Shown: one piece after another, positions 5,668 to 16,035 of the stretch
Layout of the letters: every line of letters begins with the position of its first letter
How positions within the stretch are numbered: position 1 is the first letter of the stretch
Virus record (IMG/VR): IMGVR_UViG_3300007735_000734
Span: 1-42,398 of that record
Source: a virus
DNA: 42,398 nucleotides
Strand: one strand, 5' to 3'
The notes under the pieces: model-generated
Database searches by the model: none
Told to the model about the DNA's origin: nothing
What the model saw: only the letters and a program-made list of their open reading frames with translations
Made by a program: the position numbers and the translations under genes

Positions 5668-7434
5668 TTGCTAACAGCCAAAGAGATCGCAGCAAAGGTA
5701 TCGCGTCTAACCACGCGCTATTCTGCCCGCGACCAACGTATGCGCGACGTGCTATCAGTACGTCAAGGCGATATGAGCAAGGTCTATCCTTCGATGTTCT
5801 CCGAGGAGTACCCAAAGCCTCTTATCGCTAACTTCATCGACGTTGCCGCCCGCGATCTCGCTGAAGCGATGGCACCCCTTCCATCCTTCAACTGTGCTGC
5901 TACCAATATGGTTTCCGATTCACAACGCAAGGCTGCTGATATGCGTACCCGCATCGCAAACTACTACAGCTCAGCATCAGAGTTACAACTCCAAATGTAT
6001 TCTGGTGCTGACTGGTTCAATACTTACGGCTTACTTCCTGCCATTGTTGAGATGGATTACGATACTAACAGTCCTCGTATTCGCTTGCTCAATCCTTTTG
6101 GTGTATATCCAGAGATCGACCGTTTTGGTCGCACCATCTCCTTGACTCAAGTAATACAAATGGATGCTGAGTCTTTGGCTATGCAGTACCCAGAGTTCTA
6201 CGATCAAATCATTGGTCGACGACAATATCAAACAGGATCTCCATATATCGAGGTTGTCCGTTACCACGATGCAGAGCAAGATGTAATGATGATTCCATCG
6301 CGGATGAACCTTGTTCTTTCGCAGACAGAGAATCCACTCAAGAAGTGTATGGCTCGCGTAGCGATGCGCTACAGTCTTGACGGCGAGGCTCGTGGTCAGT
6401 TTGATGATGTCTTATCAGTACAGCTCGCTCGCGCTCGTTTTGCAGTCTTGCAGATCCAAGCAGCAGAGAAGTCCATCCAAGCGCCGATTGCTATTCCCCA
6501 AGATGTTCAGGAGCTTGCTCTTGGCCCTGATGCGATTATGCGTTCTGCCAATCCGCAAGCAATTCGTCGCGTTCCGCTAGAACTTCCTAATAATGTTTTT
6601 GCTGAGTCTGGTGTACTAGAGCGTGAACTTCGTTTAGGAACCCGTTACCCAGAAGTGCGTAGCGGAAACATTGACGCATCAGTTGTCACTGGTCGTGGAG
6701 TGCAGGCACTCCAAGCAGGATTCGATACCCAGATCAAAGCAGCACAAGCACAGTTTGCTAAACTCTTTACTGAGTTGATTGGTCTATGCTTTGAGGTAGA
6801 CGAGAAAATGTTTGGATCTCAACAGAAAGAGATTCGTGGTGTAGATGATGGAACTCCATATATTCTCAAGTACGTTCCATCCCGTGATATCAAGGGTGAC
6901 TATGCTGTCGATGTCCGTTACGGCATTATGTCGGGTATGGATCCTAACCGAGCAGTGATCGCTCTACTACAGATGCGTAGCGATAAGCTCGTATCCCGCG
7001 ACTATGCTCGTCGAGAACTTCCTATCGATGTCAATGTGACTCAGGAAGAACAAAGAATTGATATTGAAGAGATGCGCGATTCCCTTCGTGTAGCAGTAGC
7101 TCAGTACGCTCAAGCAATTCCCGCACTAGCATCGCAAGGACAAGATCCTTCTGAGATCATCAAGCGCATCGCAGAAGTGATCCAAGGTCGGCAAAAAGGT
7201 CTTCAACTGGAAACTATTGTGGAGAAGGCATTTGCTCCTGCTCCACCTCCGCCAGCTCCAGAGCAACCAATGCAACAGCAGACGGCGATGCCAGGAGAAC
7301 AGATCTCAGCAGCAGGTGCGGTTCCCGCCGCTGCCTCGCAGGCCCCTCCTTCACCGGCTGGTGCAACCCCTGCTGCTGGTCAACCCCCAGTCAACATCGA
7401 CGAACTACTCGCCGCCATCGGTGGCGCGGCTTAG
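5668..7434 (+). CDS. Portal protein
   Basis: The 588-residue protein would form the twelve-subunit ring at the capsid vertex through which DNA passes. Support is its size, its place directly after terminase, and its make-up: a helical N-terminus (RYSARDQRMRDVLSVRQGD), an alpha/beta body with portal-like segments such as GVYPEIDRFGR and GTRYPEVRSGN, and a low-complexity Pro/Ala/Gln tail from about residue 520. Translation starts at a TTG at 5668 with AAGGA 6 bases upstream; no ATG gives a better start. The assignment is by context and composition rather than one invariant motif. Confidence 0.8.
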   Translation: MLTAKEIAAKVSRLTTRYSARDQRMRDVLSVRQGDMSKVYPSMFSEEYPKPLIANFIDVAARDLAEAMAPLPSFNCAATNMVSDSQRKAADMRTRIANYYSSASELQLQMYSGADWFNTYGLLPAIVEMDYDTNSPRIRLLNPFGVYPEIDRFGRTISLTQVIQMDAESLAMQYPEFYDQIIGRRQYQTGSPYIEVVRYHDAEQDVMMIPSRMNLVLSQTENPLKKCMARVAMRYSLDGEARGQFDDVLSVQLARARFAVLQIQAAEKSIQAPIAIPQDVQELALGPDAIMRSANPQAIRRVPLELPNNVFAESGVLERELRLGTRYPEVRSGNIDASVVTGRGVQALQAGFDTQIKAAQAQFAKLFTELIGLCFEVDEKMFGSQQKEIRGVDDGTPYILKYVPSRDIKGDYAVDVRYGIMSGMDPNRAVIALLQMRSDKLVSRDYARRELPIDVNVTQEEQRIDIEEMRDSLRVAVAQYAQAIPALASQGQDPSEIIKRIAEVIQGRQKGLQLETIVEKAFAPAPPPPAPEQPMQQQTAMPGEQISAAGAVPAAASQAPPSPAGATPAAGQPPVNIDELLAAIGGAA

Positions 7435-7447
7435 CAGGAGGTGAATA

Positions 7448-7582
7448 ATGATCAAGAAAGGCAAAGTAGCTAAGGCTCCAATGTCACAACCTACCAAGGG
7501 AGTGATGGACACAGCGAAACCAAAAGGCGGTAAGGTCGAGTTTGGATACACCCCCGCTGGACGCAAAGGAACAAAGGCTTAA
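7448..7582 (+). CDS. Small basic protein after portal
   Basis: The 44-residue product starts MIKKGKVAKAPMSQPTKG and ends PAGRKGTKA. A very strong RBS (AGGAGGTGA) precedes the ATG, which argues that the gene is real despite its size. It is rich in Lys and Gly and has no hydrophobic core, so it is probably disordered and may bind DNA or a partner protein. No family was recognised. Confidence 0.7.
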   Translation: MIKKGKVAKAPMSQPTKGVMDTAKPKGGKVEFGYTPAGRKGTKA

Positions 7583-7617
7583 ATGAAGATTATGGTAAGG
7601 CGTACTGGGAGGTACGA

Positions 7618-7809
7618 ATGAATCAACCGGTACGCCCGATCCATATCGTGATGACGCTGTTTATATTTGCTTTCAATATGCTCACCACGATAGCAGCTTT
7701 TATCAAGGAGATTGTCTATCTCTTTGAATCACATTTGAATTATCAATATGATCTCAACGATCGCATTGAAGAACTACACGAAGACTTAGAAAGACTACAG
7801 GAGGAATAA
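7618..7809 (+). CDS. Small membrane protein
   Basis: The 63-residue product has one hydrophobic helix (residues ~9-32, IVMTLFIFAFNMLTTIAAFI) followed by an acidic coiled-coil-like tail (LNDRIEELHEDLERLQEE). GGAGG sits 5 bases before the ATG. A 12-codon reading frame (7583..7621) ends across this start and could couple translation. Inside a head gene cluster it might be a membrane-active or virion component; this is inference. Confidence 0.7.
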   Translation: MNQPVRPIHIVMTLFIFAFNMLTTIAAFIKEIVYLFESHLNYQYDLNDRIEELHEDLERLQEE

Positions 7810-8267
7810 TGGCAGGCAAAGGCGGATATCAAAAGCCTAATAAGCCAGCAACCTTTTCCCCTCCTGGCAAATATTCCAAGCGTACTGATGGTGGCCCAGG
7901 AGATACACGGCAGCCACAGATGAATATTCCTTCTGCTGGCTATGGTGAAGGTGTGGAGACTGCCGCCCTTCAGGGTGGCGCTCCATTAGCTGCTACTGGT
8001 GGATCTGCCGGAACACCACTACAACAGATTGCAGAGATCAAGGGAAAGATCACTCCTTTGGATGCTCCTACTCAGCGACCCGATGAACCAATCACGGCAG
8101 GTATGCCATTTGGTGAAGGTCCAGGACCGGAAGCTCTGCCCAACTTCCGTCAGGCTGAATACGACATTGTGGATAAGTATATGCCAGCACTTGTTCGTTA
8201 TGCGGATGAGGCAGACACTCCACAGTCTTTTAGATTATTTGTTCGTTACTTACAGGGAAATCAGTGA
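7809..8267 (+). CDS. Head-region hypothetical protein
   Basis: The 152-residue product has a long Gly/Pro/Ala-rich, probably disordered N-terminal two thirds and a compact C-terminal segment (YDIVDKYMPALVRYADEAD then SFRLFVRYL). GGAGG lies just before the ATG, which overlaps the previous stop by one base. The layout suits a scaffold-like or linker protein that binds a partner through its C-terminus. No family was recognised. Confidence 0.7.
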   Translation: MAGKGGYQKPNKPATFSPPGKYSKRTDGGPGDTRQPQMNIPSAGYGEGVETAALQGGAPLAATGGSAGTPLQQIAEIKGKITPLDAPTQRPDEPITAGMPFGEGPGPEALPNFRQAEYDIVDKYMPALVRYADEADTPQSFRLFVRYLQGNQ

Positions 8268-8410
8268 ACGATTTCGTAGCAAATGTTTCCGCGTTCGTAG
8301 AGTCACTAGGTATGGATGAGCCTGGAGTAATCCTTTCTCTCGCCAACATTCCCTGGGAGAGTAACGAAGACCGAGATCAATTTATCGAATTCCTTACTAG
8401 AGAGGTTTAG
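8264..8410 (+). CDS. Small acidic protein, GTG start
   Basis: The 48-residue product begins (M)NDFVANVSAFVESLG and ends FIEFLTREV. The GTG start overlaps the preceding TGA by four bases, and AGGGA lies at a good distance. The composition is acidic and helical (DEPGVILSLANIPWESNED). No family was recognised. Position between a head gene and the giant virion gene suggests a virion assembly role. Confidence 0.65.
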   Translation: MNDFVANVSAFVESLGMDEPGVILSLANIPWESNEDRDQFIEFLTREV

Positions 8411-8412
8411 CT

Positions 8413-11400
8413 ATGGCTCTCAAGTACTGGGATGGGGCAAAGAACTTTCTTAGCAATTCTCTAGGCGCTATTATCAATACGCCAACTGCCTTGGCAAACA
8501 ACCTTACTAACGCTGCCATTCAGACAGGTTTCCAAAAGACTAATCCACAAATCAATACTACCGATTTAGCGTCTAATATGAACGAAGCTACTGCAGCAAA
8601 GAACGCGGCAGCTCTCAATAAGTCGCAGCAGTTAGCTCGTCAGGCTGTAGATACCGTTGCTAAACCAGCAGAAATTCTTAATATTGCGACTGCAGCAGAT
8701 AGTATTTTAGGAATAGTAGATAGCGTTTATCAAACAGTTCGTCCGGTAGTAACAGAACCGTTATCCGCATATTACCTTGGTATGGCTGATTTCTATACCG
8801 GTAAAGAAGTTGATTGGCAAAAGAGCTGGAATCAAGCCCAGGAGATATCTCCAGGCCAATCTATGTCTAATTTCTATTCCAAATCTCTTGGTGAATTTGG
8901 CATTACGGATTATGCAAAAAAGGAAGGTCTCAATCTTCCCACTTTTCTTGATCCTAATTTTAATATTGCAGATCCTATTGCTCGTAAGAAAGCATTTGAG
9001 GATGAAGTATTTGGCAAGTTGACATCGGGCTTTCTCGATGGAACAGTTGCGTGGTTTACTGATCCATTAGTTCTTGGTGGTAAGGCAATAGCAGCGGGTC
9101 AAAGATTGACCCTTACTCGTCCAATCAATAGTTATGACGATGTAATCAGGATGCGTTCTGATCTTGATATCCACGGTATGTGGGTTAAGAGTGGTGGAAC
9201 AATGGGTCGTGAGACACCTATTGGAACCGCAGCGGAACGTCTTGTCGATAAGACACCAACAGAAGCATTAGTTGATCCATTAATTAAGAATTCAACCAAT
9301 CCTCGTCTGCTTGCTCGTCTTACCGGTAATGCTAAAAGCTATGATGATGTTGCTGATATAATTGCTGCATCTTCAGGCGATGTTACCTCGATGAATAAAC
9401 TACGAGCAAACCAAGCATCCGTTGCAGAAGATATATCGCGCAATCAGAACATTTTGACCGATATGCAGAAGGAACTCTCTATAGTAGACTGGGGAGCAGG
9501 CTCAATACCTGAGCGCATCTTTGCTAAAGAGGCAGAGAAGGTCAAGATGCAAAAAGTTCTTGACGATCTAATGCAGCGTAACGAGAACCTCAATGTCGCT
9601 CTTTCTGAGCGTGTGGGCGATTATCGTCTCATTCAAAACTTTACTGCTGGTATTGATGCCACTATTCTCGGCAAAAATATCGGAGTCCAAATCGAGAGAC
9701 TTCGTGGACTCAAAGGTCAGGCAGAACATAACCTAACATTTTTCCCACGATCTTTCCAAGATAATGCTCTCGGTGTCAAGGTCAGCAATATCACAATGGC
9801 CTGGAATAAATTGCCTAATGGTAATGTTCGCGTTGACGGTGGTGGCCTAGCAGATTCTGCTACTGAAGTTAAAGCAATCATCAACTCTATTCCTGACTTC
9901 AAGCTTGCCTCGACTCCAGAAGAGGTAGCAATCAACCTAGAGACGAAGACACAACTTCTTGACAACTATATTTCCGCTACCAGTGCTACTGGTCGTCGTA
10001 ATGCTCTTAAAGCTATTGAAGAACAGTCGATTGATGTTATAGCGAGCAGATACGGATTTACCGCAGAAGAAGCAAAAAAAATGTACCAATCTTGGGAACA
10101 GGTGCGATCGAATATTCTCAAGAGCTTCGAGAGCAGAGGATCGTATGTCGATGATAACGGCGATATCGTAACTTCTCCATTCTGGAAATCTGAGATGCCA
10201 AACGTCGTTCCAATGATGGACTTTGCTGAATTTGACAAGTTTCTTAAAGCGAATGTAGGTATGTTATCTTCTGCAAGATCTGTGGGTATGCAAACTGCGG
10301 CTGAATTCGAAGGGTGGTTAGACACACTCAATTCATTTTTCAAAGTGTCTGTTCTAACTCGTATTGGTTATCCAGTTCGAAATACCATTGAAGGTCAAAC
10401 TCGTATTATGACCGTACTTAATAGTATGGTCAAAGCGGATAATGTCATCGCTAACTTTTCTAAGAATATGGCAACTCGTGCAAAGATAGCTAAACTTTAT
10501 GCAACAAGAACCGTCAGTATTACTAATCCACGACAAATCAATACTGGAATAAATAAATTGCTCTATCAAAGAGATTCTATGGTAGAGGCGCGAGCATCTA
10601 TCCTTGATCAGATTACTGAGCGCCAGTATTATGCCGGTGCAACTGGGGTCTTTGGTAAGAAATTAGAGAAGGAGACCGTAGAGCGAGCTATCCTATCTGA
10701 GACTCTTATGAAAGAGAAGGATACCTACCGTTTCATTGAGCTTCAATACAAAATGAAAGAGCAGGATGGCCTGCTTTACGGCAAGGATCATAAGGATTAT
10801 ATGAGCTTGCTCAACAAGGCTTATCGTACCTATGTATCAAAAGAGGTTCTTCCGACTTTACCTAAGGGAACTACCCTCGTTTATGCCGATGCTTTTGGCG
10901 GTGGAGTCTATTACAAGATTGAGGGCAAGCGTCTACCTAAGACTGCTGTTGGTGATTTCGATACCCGTCGTGGCGTTCCAGGGCAACTCCTTGGCGAAAT
11001 GGAAGGCCCAGTCAAGGGAGTCAATGTTCGAGGAAAAGAACCATCTCCCGACATTCGAGTCTTTACTACCTACGAAAATTCTCGTAGTATGAATTATGAC
11101 AATATTGCCGAACTTCTGGATGATGAATATAAGGTAGCAATCCAAACTTTTACTGAGAATATCAATAAGATTGATGAGCAGGTTTTAGACTTGATGGAAA
11201 AGTCTATGAAGCTCAATGCTATTAGATCAGAATTAAAGATTGTTCGATCCGGTGAAGAACCAGTTATCTTTAATCTTCCTAGCGGAAAAAGAGTCCAATT
11301 CTCTGGAGCTTTTCAGGGTCCAAATGCAGATCTTATTCGAGGCGAAGCATCTGGAGCAAAGACTCTCAACTGGATGTCTGAACAAGATGCCTATGTATCC

Positions 11401-13716
11401 TTTAACGCTCTCAAGGGAAGCAGTATCCCAGGATTTGGTAAGGGAACTTTTACTGGAGAGGCAAAGGTCGTCGCTCCGACAGATCCTCAATATTGGTACG
11501 AGATGGCTCGCATCTCCAATAAAATTCTTCGCAACGATCAACTAGCCACCAGACTTCTTCTTAATCAGTCCGATGAAGAGATAGCCACCTGGCTACTTTC
11601 TCAAAAAGGTAAATTCTACTTACGCGAAATTGATGCGGATGTTAAGAAGTCTGAAGTATTGCTTCATATTCAAGAAGCCCGTACTCGTGTACAGAAAATG
11701 ATTCCAGACCCATTGGTGCGTCAGTTAATTGCTAGGGAAGAGCTTACTCCACAGCAGTTTGAAATTCTTTTCAGAGGACATCCTCAGTTGGATGTTCTGG
11801 CTGGACAAGAGTTCGTAGAAAACGGGCTTCGCGCCGGTCGAGGAAATATCCGTCGCAAACTCGAAAGAGGAGCAAGTAAGGTCATCAACACGATTGGTAC
11901 TATGCCAGAGGATCGATTGGTTTCTTGGCCATTCTACCAACGACTATATGAGAATTCACTTCGTCAAGAGGTTCGCCTGGCTGAACGAGCAGGCAAGAAT
12001 ATCAATGATGAAGATTGGATTATTCAGGCCGAGCGTACTGCCCACGATACTGCTCGCACCACTTTGAATAAAACCTTATATCGAGTCTTCAATAATTATG
12101 GTGCTGCAAGTTTTATGCGTTTTATTGTTCCATTCTTTAACGCGCAATATAATGCTCTTTGGTATTACGGAAAGACTTTCGTAAAGGATCCTTCAAAGCT
12201 GGCTCGCGCCTCTATGATCTGGAATTCACCAAACAATATTGCTACGGTTGTTGACGAAGAAGGCAACGAAGTTTCTTCTGGAGTCGGTCCATCAACTCCT
12301 CAATATCTTCTATTTACTTTGAGTCCAGAACAGCGTAAAACTTTTGGGATTCCTGGCGGATATAACGTTTATATTCCAAAAAATAGCTTGAACATCTTTC
12401 TTCAGGGTGAGAACCCTATTCTTCCAGCATTTGGTTTACCAATAATGATCCCTACGACTATTATCGCTAACTCCAAACCAGATTGGATTGGCAATATTGA
12501 AGGATTTGTTACAGAGATTGCTGGAAAACAGGCAGCAGATCTGACCCTTCGATCCATTCTTCCATTCGGTAGGTCGGTCAAGGATCCACTGACACAAGCG
12601 CTTCCAGCGTGGCAACAGAAGACCTTACAACGTTTAGAAGGTGATGACAACAAGGTTTATGCCAGCATCGTCGGAACAGCGATGAAGGTTAATGACAATG
12701 AATGGCAAAAGAATGGTAAGGTGGGTAAACGACCTACATATAAAGATGCCATCAAGGTAGCCAATCAGATGTATAAGATTCGTATTGCTGCGAATCTGCT
12801 CTTGCCAGTAGCCATAACTTTGAAGCCAGAATGGCAGTTTATCGTCAACGAATATTCTCGTGCGCTCAAGGATCCTGCTATTGGACCATCAAAGGTGTTT
12901 GACTACCTATATAGCAAGTGGGGATTAGAGGGTCTATACGTTACCGCTCCATCAACTCGTACTGAAACTGGAGTGGTTAAGACTATTGGAGCAGTGCGTA
13001 ATGCTCAGAAATATTCTAATCTCATAGCATCCTTCGATAAGTCATACCAGAGGCTTCCGTTACTGGCTGGATTTATTGCCAATTATGGAACAGTCGATAG
13101 TGGTGGCGAGGACTATGCCGCCAACTATTTCAGTGATCGTAAACTTCGAGCTGGCGGAAAGACCGTATGGTCTGAATCTCGTGCAGCAGATGATGTTGTA
13201 GAAGATCGTGAGATCCAAATTGGTTGGACCTTCTATCAAAAGGCACGAGAGAATCTTAACATTCGTCTTGATAGGGAAGGAATTTCTGGGCTAAATACTA
13301 AAGCGGCTGAAGATTCTGGTATCAAGGACGAGTGGGAATCTTATGTCGACGAGATGCGAAAGTTCTTCCCATTCTGGGGTAAGGCTTTTGATAATCCAGA
13401 AAAGACTATTGGAAAATCAGAGGCTTACGTCAAGGGGATTGAAACGATCCTTGCCGATAAGAAGTGGATGGCAGACAATGGAAATACTGCTGGAGCTAAG
13501 GCTCTTGTGGGATTTGTATCAACCCGTAAACTTCTTGTAAACACCCTTCAGCAGAGGAAGGCTGATGGTGGTTCCGCCAATATTGAGAATGAAAATAATT
13601 CTGATCTTTATGATGAATGGCAGAAATATATTCGAGATCTTTCTATATACTCAACAGAGTTTGCCAACCTATATACACGAGTATTAGAGAATGATAAGTT
13701 GGGAGCGATTGAATAA
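8413..13716 (+). CDS. Giant virion protein, probable ejection or internal protein
   Basis: At 1767 residues this is the largest gene, an eighth of the window. It is mostly alpha-helical by composition with many charged coiled stretches. A notable C-terminal-half segment reads AERTAHDTARTTLNKTLYRVF followed by MRFIVPFFNAQYNALWYYG. That A..A..T then PF..t..n pattern recalls conserved segments of large internal virion and polyvalent phage proteins (recalled, not searched). No peptidase or lysozyme motif was spotted. Its place between portal and scaffold, and the absence of a tape measure, favour a protein ejected with DNA in a short-tailed phage. Confidence 0.6.
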   Translation: MALKYWDGAKNFLSNSLGAIINTPTALANNLTNAAIQTGFQKTNPQINTTDLASNMNEATAAKNAAALNKSQQLARQAVDTVAKPAEILNIATAADSILGIVDSVYQTVRPVVTEPLSAYYLGMADFYTGKEVDWQKSWNQAQEISPGQSMSNFYSKSLGEFGITDYAKKEGLNLPTFLDPNFNIADPIARKKAFEDEVFGKLTSGFLDGTVAWFTDPLVLGGKAIAAGQRLTLTRPINSYDDVIRMRSDLDIHGMWVKSGGTMGRETPIGTAAERLVDKTPTEALVDPLIKNSTNPRLLARLTGNAKSYDDVADIIAASSGDVTSMNKLRANQASVAEDISRNQNILTDMQKELSIVDWGAGSIPERIFAKEAEKVKMQKVLDDLMQRNENLNVALSERVGDYRLIQNFTAGIDATILGKNIGVQIERLRGLKGQAEHNLTFFPRSFQDNALGVKVSNITMAWNKLPNGNVRVDGGGLADSATEVKAIINSIPDFKLASTPEEVAINLETKTQLLDNYISATSATGRRNALKAIEEQSIDVIASRYGFTAEEAKKMYQSWEQVRSNILKSFESRGSYVDDNGDIVTSPFWKSEMPNVVPMMDFAEFDKFLKANVGMLSSARSVGMQTAAEFEGWLDTLNSFFKVSVLTRIGYPVRNTIEGQTRIMTVLNSMVKADNVIANFSKNMATRAKIAKLYATRTVSITNPRQINTGINKLLYQRDSMVEARASILDQITERQYYAGATGVFGKKLEKETVERAILSETLMKEKDTYRFIELQYKMKEQDGLLYGKDHKDYMSLLNKAYRTYVSKEVLPTLPKGTTLVYADAFGGGVYYKIEGKRLPKTAVGDFDTRRGVPGQLLGEMEGPVKGVNVRGKEPSPDIRVFTTYENSRSMNYDNIAELLDDEYKVAIQTFTENINKIDEQVLDLMEKSMKLNAIRSELKIVRSGEEPVIFNLPSGKRVQFSGAFQGPNADLIRGEASGAKTLNWMSEQDAYVSFNALKGSSIPGFGKGTFTGEAKVVAPTDPQYWYEMARISNKILRNDQLATRLLLNQSDEEIATWLLSQKGKFYLREIDADVKKSEVLLHIQEARTRVQKMIPDPLVRQLIAREELTPQQFEILFRGHPQLDVLAGQEFVENGLRAGRGNIRRKLERGASKVINTIGTMPEDRLVSWPFYQRLYENSLRQEVRLAERAGKNINDEDWIIQAERTAHDTARTTLNKTLYRVFNNYGAASFMRFIVPFFNAQYNALWYYGKTFVKDPSKLARASMIWNSPNNIATVVDEEGNEVSSGVGPSTPQYLLFTLSPEQRKTFGIPGGYNVYIPKNSLNIFLQGENPILPAFGLPIMIPTTIIANSKPDWIGNIEGFVTEIAGKQAADLTLRSILPFGRSVKDPLTQALPAWQQKTLQRLEGDDNKVYASIVGTAMKVNDNEWQKNGKVGKRPTYKDAIKVANQMYKIRIAANLLLPVAITLKPEWQFIVNEYSRALKDPAIGPSKVFDYLYSKWGLEGLYVTAPSTRTETGVVKTIGAVRNAQKYSNLIASFDKSYQRLPLLAGFIANYGTVDSGGEDYAANYFSDRKLRAGGKTVWSESRAADDVVEDREIQIGWTFYQKARENLNIRLDREGISGLNTKAAEDSGIKDEWESYVDEMRKFFPFWGKAFDNPEKTIGKSEAYVKGIETILADKKWMADNGNTAGAKALVGFVSTRKLLVNTLQQRKADGGSANIENENNSDLYDEWQKYIRDLSIYSTEFANLYTRVLENDKLGAIE

Positions 13717-14846
13717 TGAGTGTACCAGAGGCACCAAATCCAAATAAAATCCTAAAAGGTGGCGACTCAACCACCGCTCCAACTATTAATATTGGCTACG
13801 GTGTTACTGGCGTACCCACTGATGTCAAGAAGATCCCTGGATACATTGATAGTCTTGCTAGCACTAATCCAGAAGCTTTCAAGGCTATGGCTGCATCAAT
13901 CAAACGCTTGGGTATACCAGTCCGTAAGTTTACTGATGTTGGTGTAGCGATAGCTGGATTTGTGACTAAGTTAAAGCAGGATACTAATCCCGCCCTCAGA
14001 GGTATTACTCTGGAGACTTTTCTTGCTTCAGCACCAGCAAAAGAGTCTTTTGCAGTACAGAAGAAAAAGAAGCCTACCAAGCAGTATTATCTTACAACCC
14101 CTGAAAATGCTGCGGCTGAACTTGATGCCGAGTTGTCAAAAACACTGGGCGTTACCGCGACCCCAGAAGAGCAAAAGGCATACTACAAAGAGTTGATAGC
14201 GGAGCAGAAAAAAGCTCCTATGGTAACTACCACTACTGATGGGATAGTTACTCAGAGTGCTGGATTCTCTGCTGCACAAAAAGAAGCATTACTTAATAAG
14301 TTCATAGCGGCACGAGCCGCTAAATCTATGGGCAAGGCAGAAATGGTCGGCGGAACACGCGTTGACGTTGCTGCTCCAGAACAATTTACTGGTGAATTTA
14401 TTAAGAACATCAATGCTCTCAAGGCATACTCCAATGCTTATGGGGTTCCAATGAATGAATATGAAATAAGGCGAGCCGCCATTCAATCTATTACTTCTCC
14501 TGGTGGAATTGATGCACAGGCAGAACAGATCAAAGCGGTGGCAAAGGGCATCTATTCCGGTCTTGCTCAATTCATTGATCAAGGACTAACTCCAGAAAAA
14601 TTGCTTCAGCCATACATCGCTAAGAAGGCACAGATTCTAGAAATCCCAGAGGAATCAATCACTCTGAACTCAACCGAAGGGCAGCAAGTGGTATCTAAAG
14701 TAGTGACTGATAAGGGCTTGCTCCCTATCTATAACTACGAACGCGAACTCCGCCAAGATCCACGCTGGCGTTTTACCAAAAATGCTAACGATGAAGCAGC
14801 AACTTGGGTCAATAGTATTATGAGAAGTTTTGGAATAGCGGGTTAA
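13716..14846 (+). CDS. Probable internal virion protein
   Basis: The 376-residue product has a disordered N-terminus, a mostly helical body and a C-terminal segment YNYERELRQDPRWRFTKNA followed by EAATWVNSIM. The ATG overlaps the stop of the giant gene by one base, and the following gene starts two bases after its stop, so the three form one translational unit. In short-tailed phages two or three internal or ejection proteins are often encoded side by side. No family was recognised. Confidence 0.6.
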   Translation: MSVPEAPNPNKILKGGDSTTAPTINIGYGVTGVPTDVKKIPGYIDSLASTNPEAFKAMAASIKRLGIPVRKFTDVGVAIAGFVTKLKQDTNPALRGITLETFLASAPAKESFAVQKKKKPTKQYYLTTPENAAAELDAELSKTLGVTATPEEQKAYYKELIAEQKKAPMVTTTTDGIVTQSAGFSAAQKEALLNKFIAARAAKSMGKAEMVGGTRVDVAAPEQFTGEFIKNINALKAYSNAYGVPMNEYEIRRAAIQSITSPGGIDAQAEQIKAVAKGIYSGLAQFIDQGLTPEKLLQPYIAKKAQILEIPEESITLNSTEGQQVVSKVVTDKGLLPIYNYERELRQDPRWRFTKNANDEAATWVNSIMRSFGIAG

Positions 14847-14847
14847 T

Positions 14848-15912
14848 ATGGCTGAACAACTTTTTAGTGATATTCCTGGTGAGGGTACTCTTTATCAGGT
14901 ACCGGTAATTGAACCTGAGCCAAAGATAATTACTGGTTCAACAAAGCCAGTTGCTCGTGGCAAATCAGGTATGTCACTTGCTAAAGAGCAGGCTATCGCT
15001 ACTCGTAAGGCTGCTGAAGAGAAGGCCGCCAATGAACGTAAGATGGCAGATATAAGTCTTGAAAGACGAGATGCTTTCCAGTTTGTTATCAATGCTCTCA
15101 AGCCATACGGCTTGGAAGGTGTTGGTCAGACCCTGAATGACCTAATGCTTGATCCAACAATCGGCCCTGCTAAAGCAGAGTACATTATCAAATACGATAC
15201 AGCGATCAACCCAAAGACCGGCAAGCCATTCAATGATGCTTATGCCAAGAGATTTGCTGGAAACTTCCGTCGCATCGAGCAGGGTCTTCCTGCCTATAGC
15301 GAAGGCGAATATATGGCCTATGAGAACGAATATAAGTCGCTTCTTAATTCCTTGGGCTATGGAAACCTTGCTACAAAGTCTGCTATGGAAAACTGGATTG
15401 CTAATACGGTATCCCCAAGAGAAGTAGCAAGCAGAGTAGAACTAGCTACCACTGTATCTATTCCCGTACAGGAAACACTCAAGAGTTTCTTGCCAGGAAT
15501 CGGAACAAATGACATTGTAGGCGCATTACTTGATACCGCCAATGGATTACCCATACTCAAGAAAAAGGTAGAGCGAGCGAAGATCGCCACCGCTGCCAAG
15601 ACAGCAGGATTGCCAACTCTTTCAGAAGCCCGTGCAGAACAACTTCTTCAAGCTAATGTCACTGAGGCACAAGCCCAACGTGGGTATATGAATATCGCCA
15701 GTGGTATCGAACGCGGTCGTCAATTAGCCGCACTCCAGGGTGAAGGAGACTTCACAATGGGAGAGGCAGAAAGTGCAGTCTTTGGACTTGCTGGCGCACC
15801 AGAGGCAGGAAAGAAAATGAAGAGACTTGCATCACGAGAACGAGTGCTATACGAAGGACAATCAGGATTAACTGCTGGCGCACTTGATACTGGACGAGCG
15901 GGCGCAATCTAA
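14848..15912 (+). CDS. Probable internal virion protein
   Basis: The 354-residue product has a Lys/Ala-rich coiled segment near residues 45-75 (LAKEQAIATRKAAEEKAANER) and then a globular helical domain (FQFVINALKPYGLEGVGQTL, later PAYSEGEYMAYENEYKSLL). A second Ala/Arg-rich helix lies near residue 245-290. Like its upstream neighbour it has no recognised family but sits in the typical place for ejection proteins, directly before the capsid genes. Confidence 0.6.
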   Translation: MAEQLFSDIPGEGTLYQVPVIEPEPKIITGSTKPVARGKSGMSLAKEQAIATRKAAEEKAANERKMADISLERRDAFQFVINALKPYGLEGVGQTLNDLMLDPTIGPAKAEYIIKYDTAINPKTGKPFNDAYAKRFAGNFRRIEQGLPAYSEGEYMAYENEYKSLLNSLGYGNLATKSAMENWIANTVSPREVASRVELATTVSIPVQETLKSFLPGIGTNDIVGALLDTANGLPILKKKVERAKIATAAKTAGLPTLSEARAEQLLQANVTEAQAQRGYMNIASGIERGRQLAALQGEGDFTMGEAESAVFGLAGAPEAGKKMKRLASRERVLYEGQSGLTAGALDTGRAGAI

Positions 15913-16035
15913 CTAGACCTGCCACAGACCGACCGGCCCTGTGGAGTGAAAGAAGACCGGTAGATAGAGCCATACCGTTTCCCCGAACGACTATGAGGCT
16001 ATCGCTAACTACGAGAAAATGGGAGAGGACTACCT
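15913..16035 (+). promoter_or_regulatory. Leader before scaffold and capsid genes
   Basis: This 123-base gap carries the inverted repeat CCACAG (15922..15927) and CTGTGG (15939..15944) without a T-run, and the scaffold RBS GGGAGAGG near its end. Since capsid genes need high expression, a late promoter or RNA processing site could be here, but no clear promoter hexamers were found. Confidence 0.35.
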
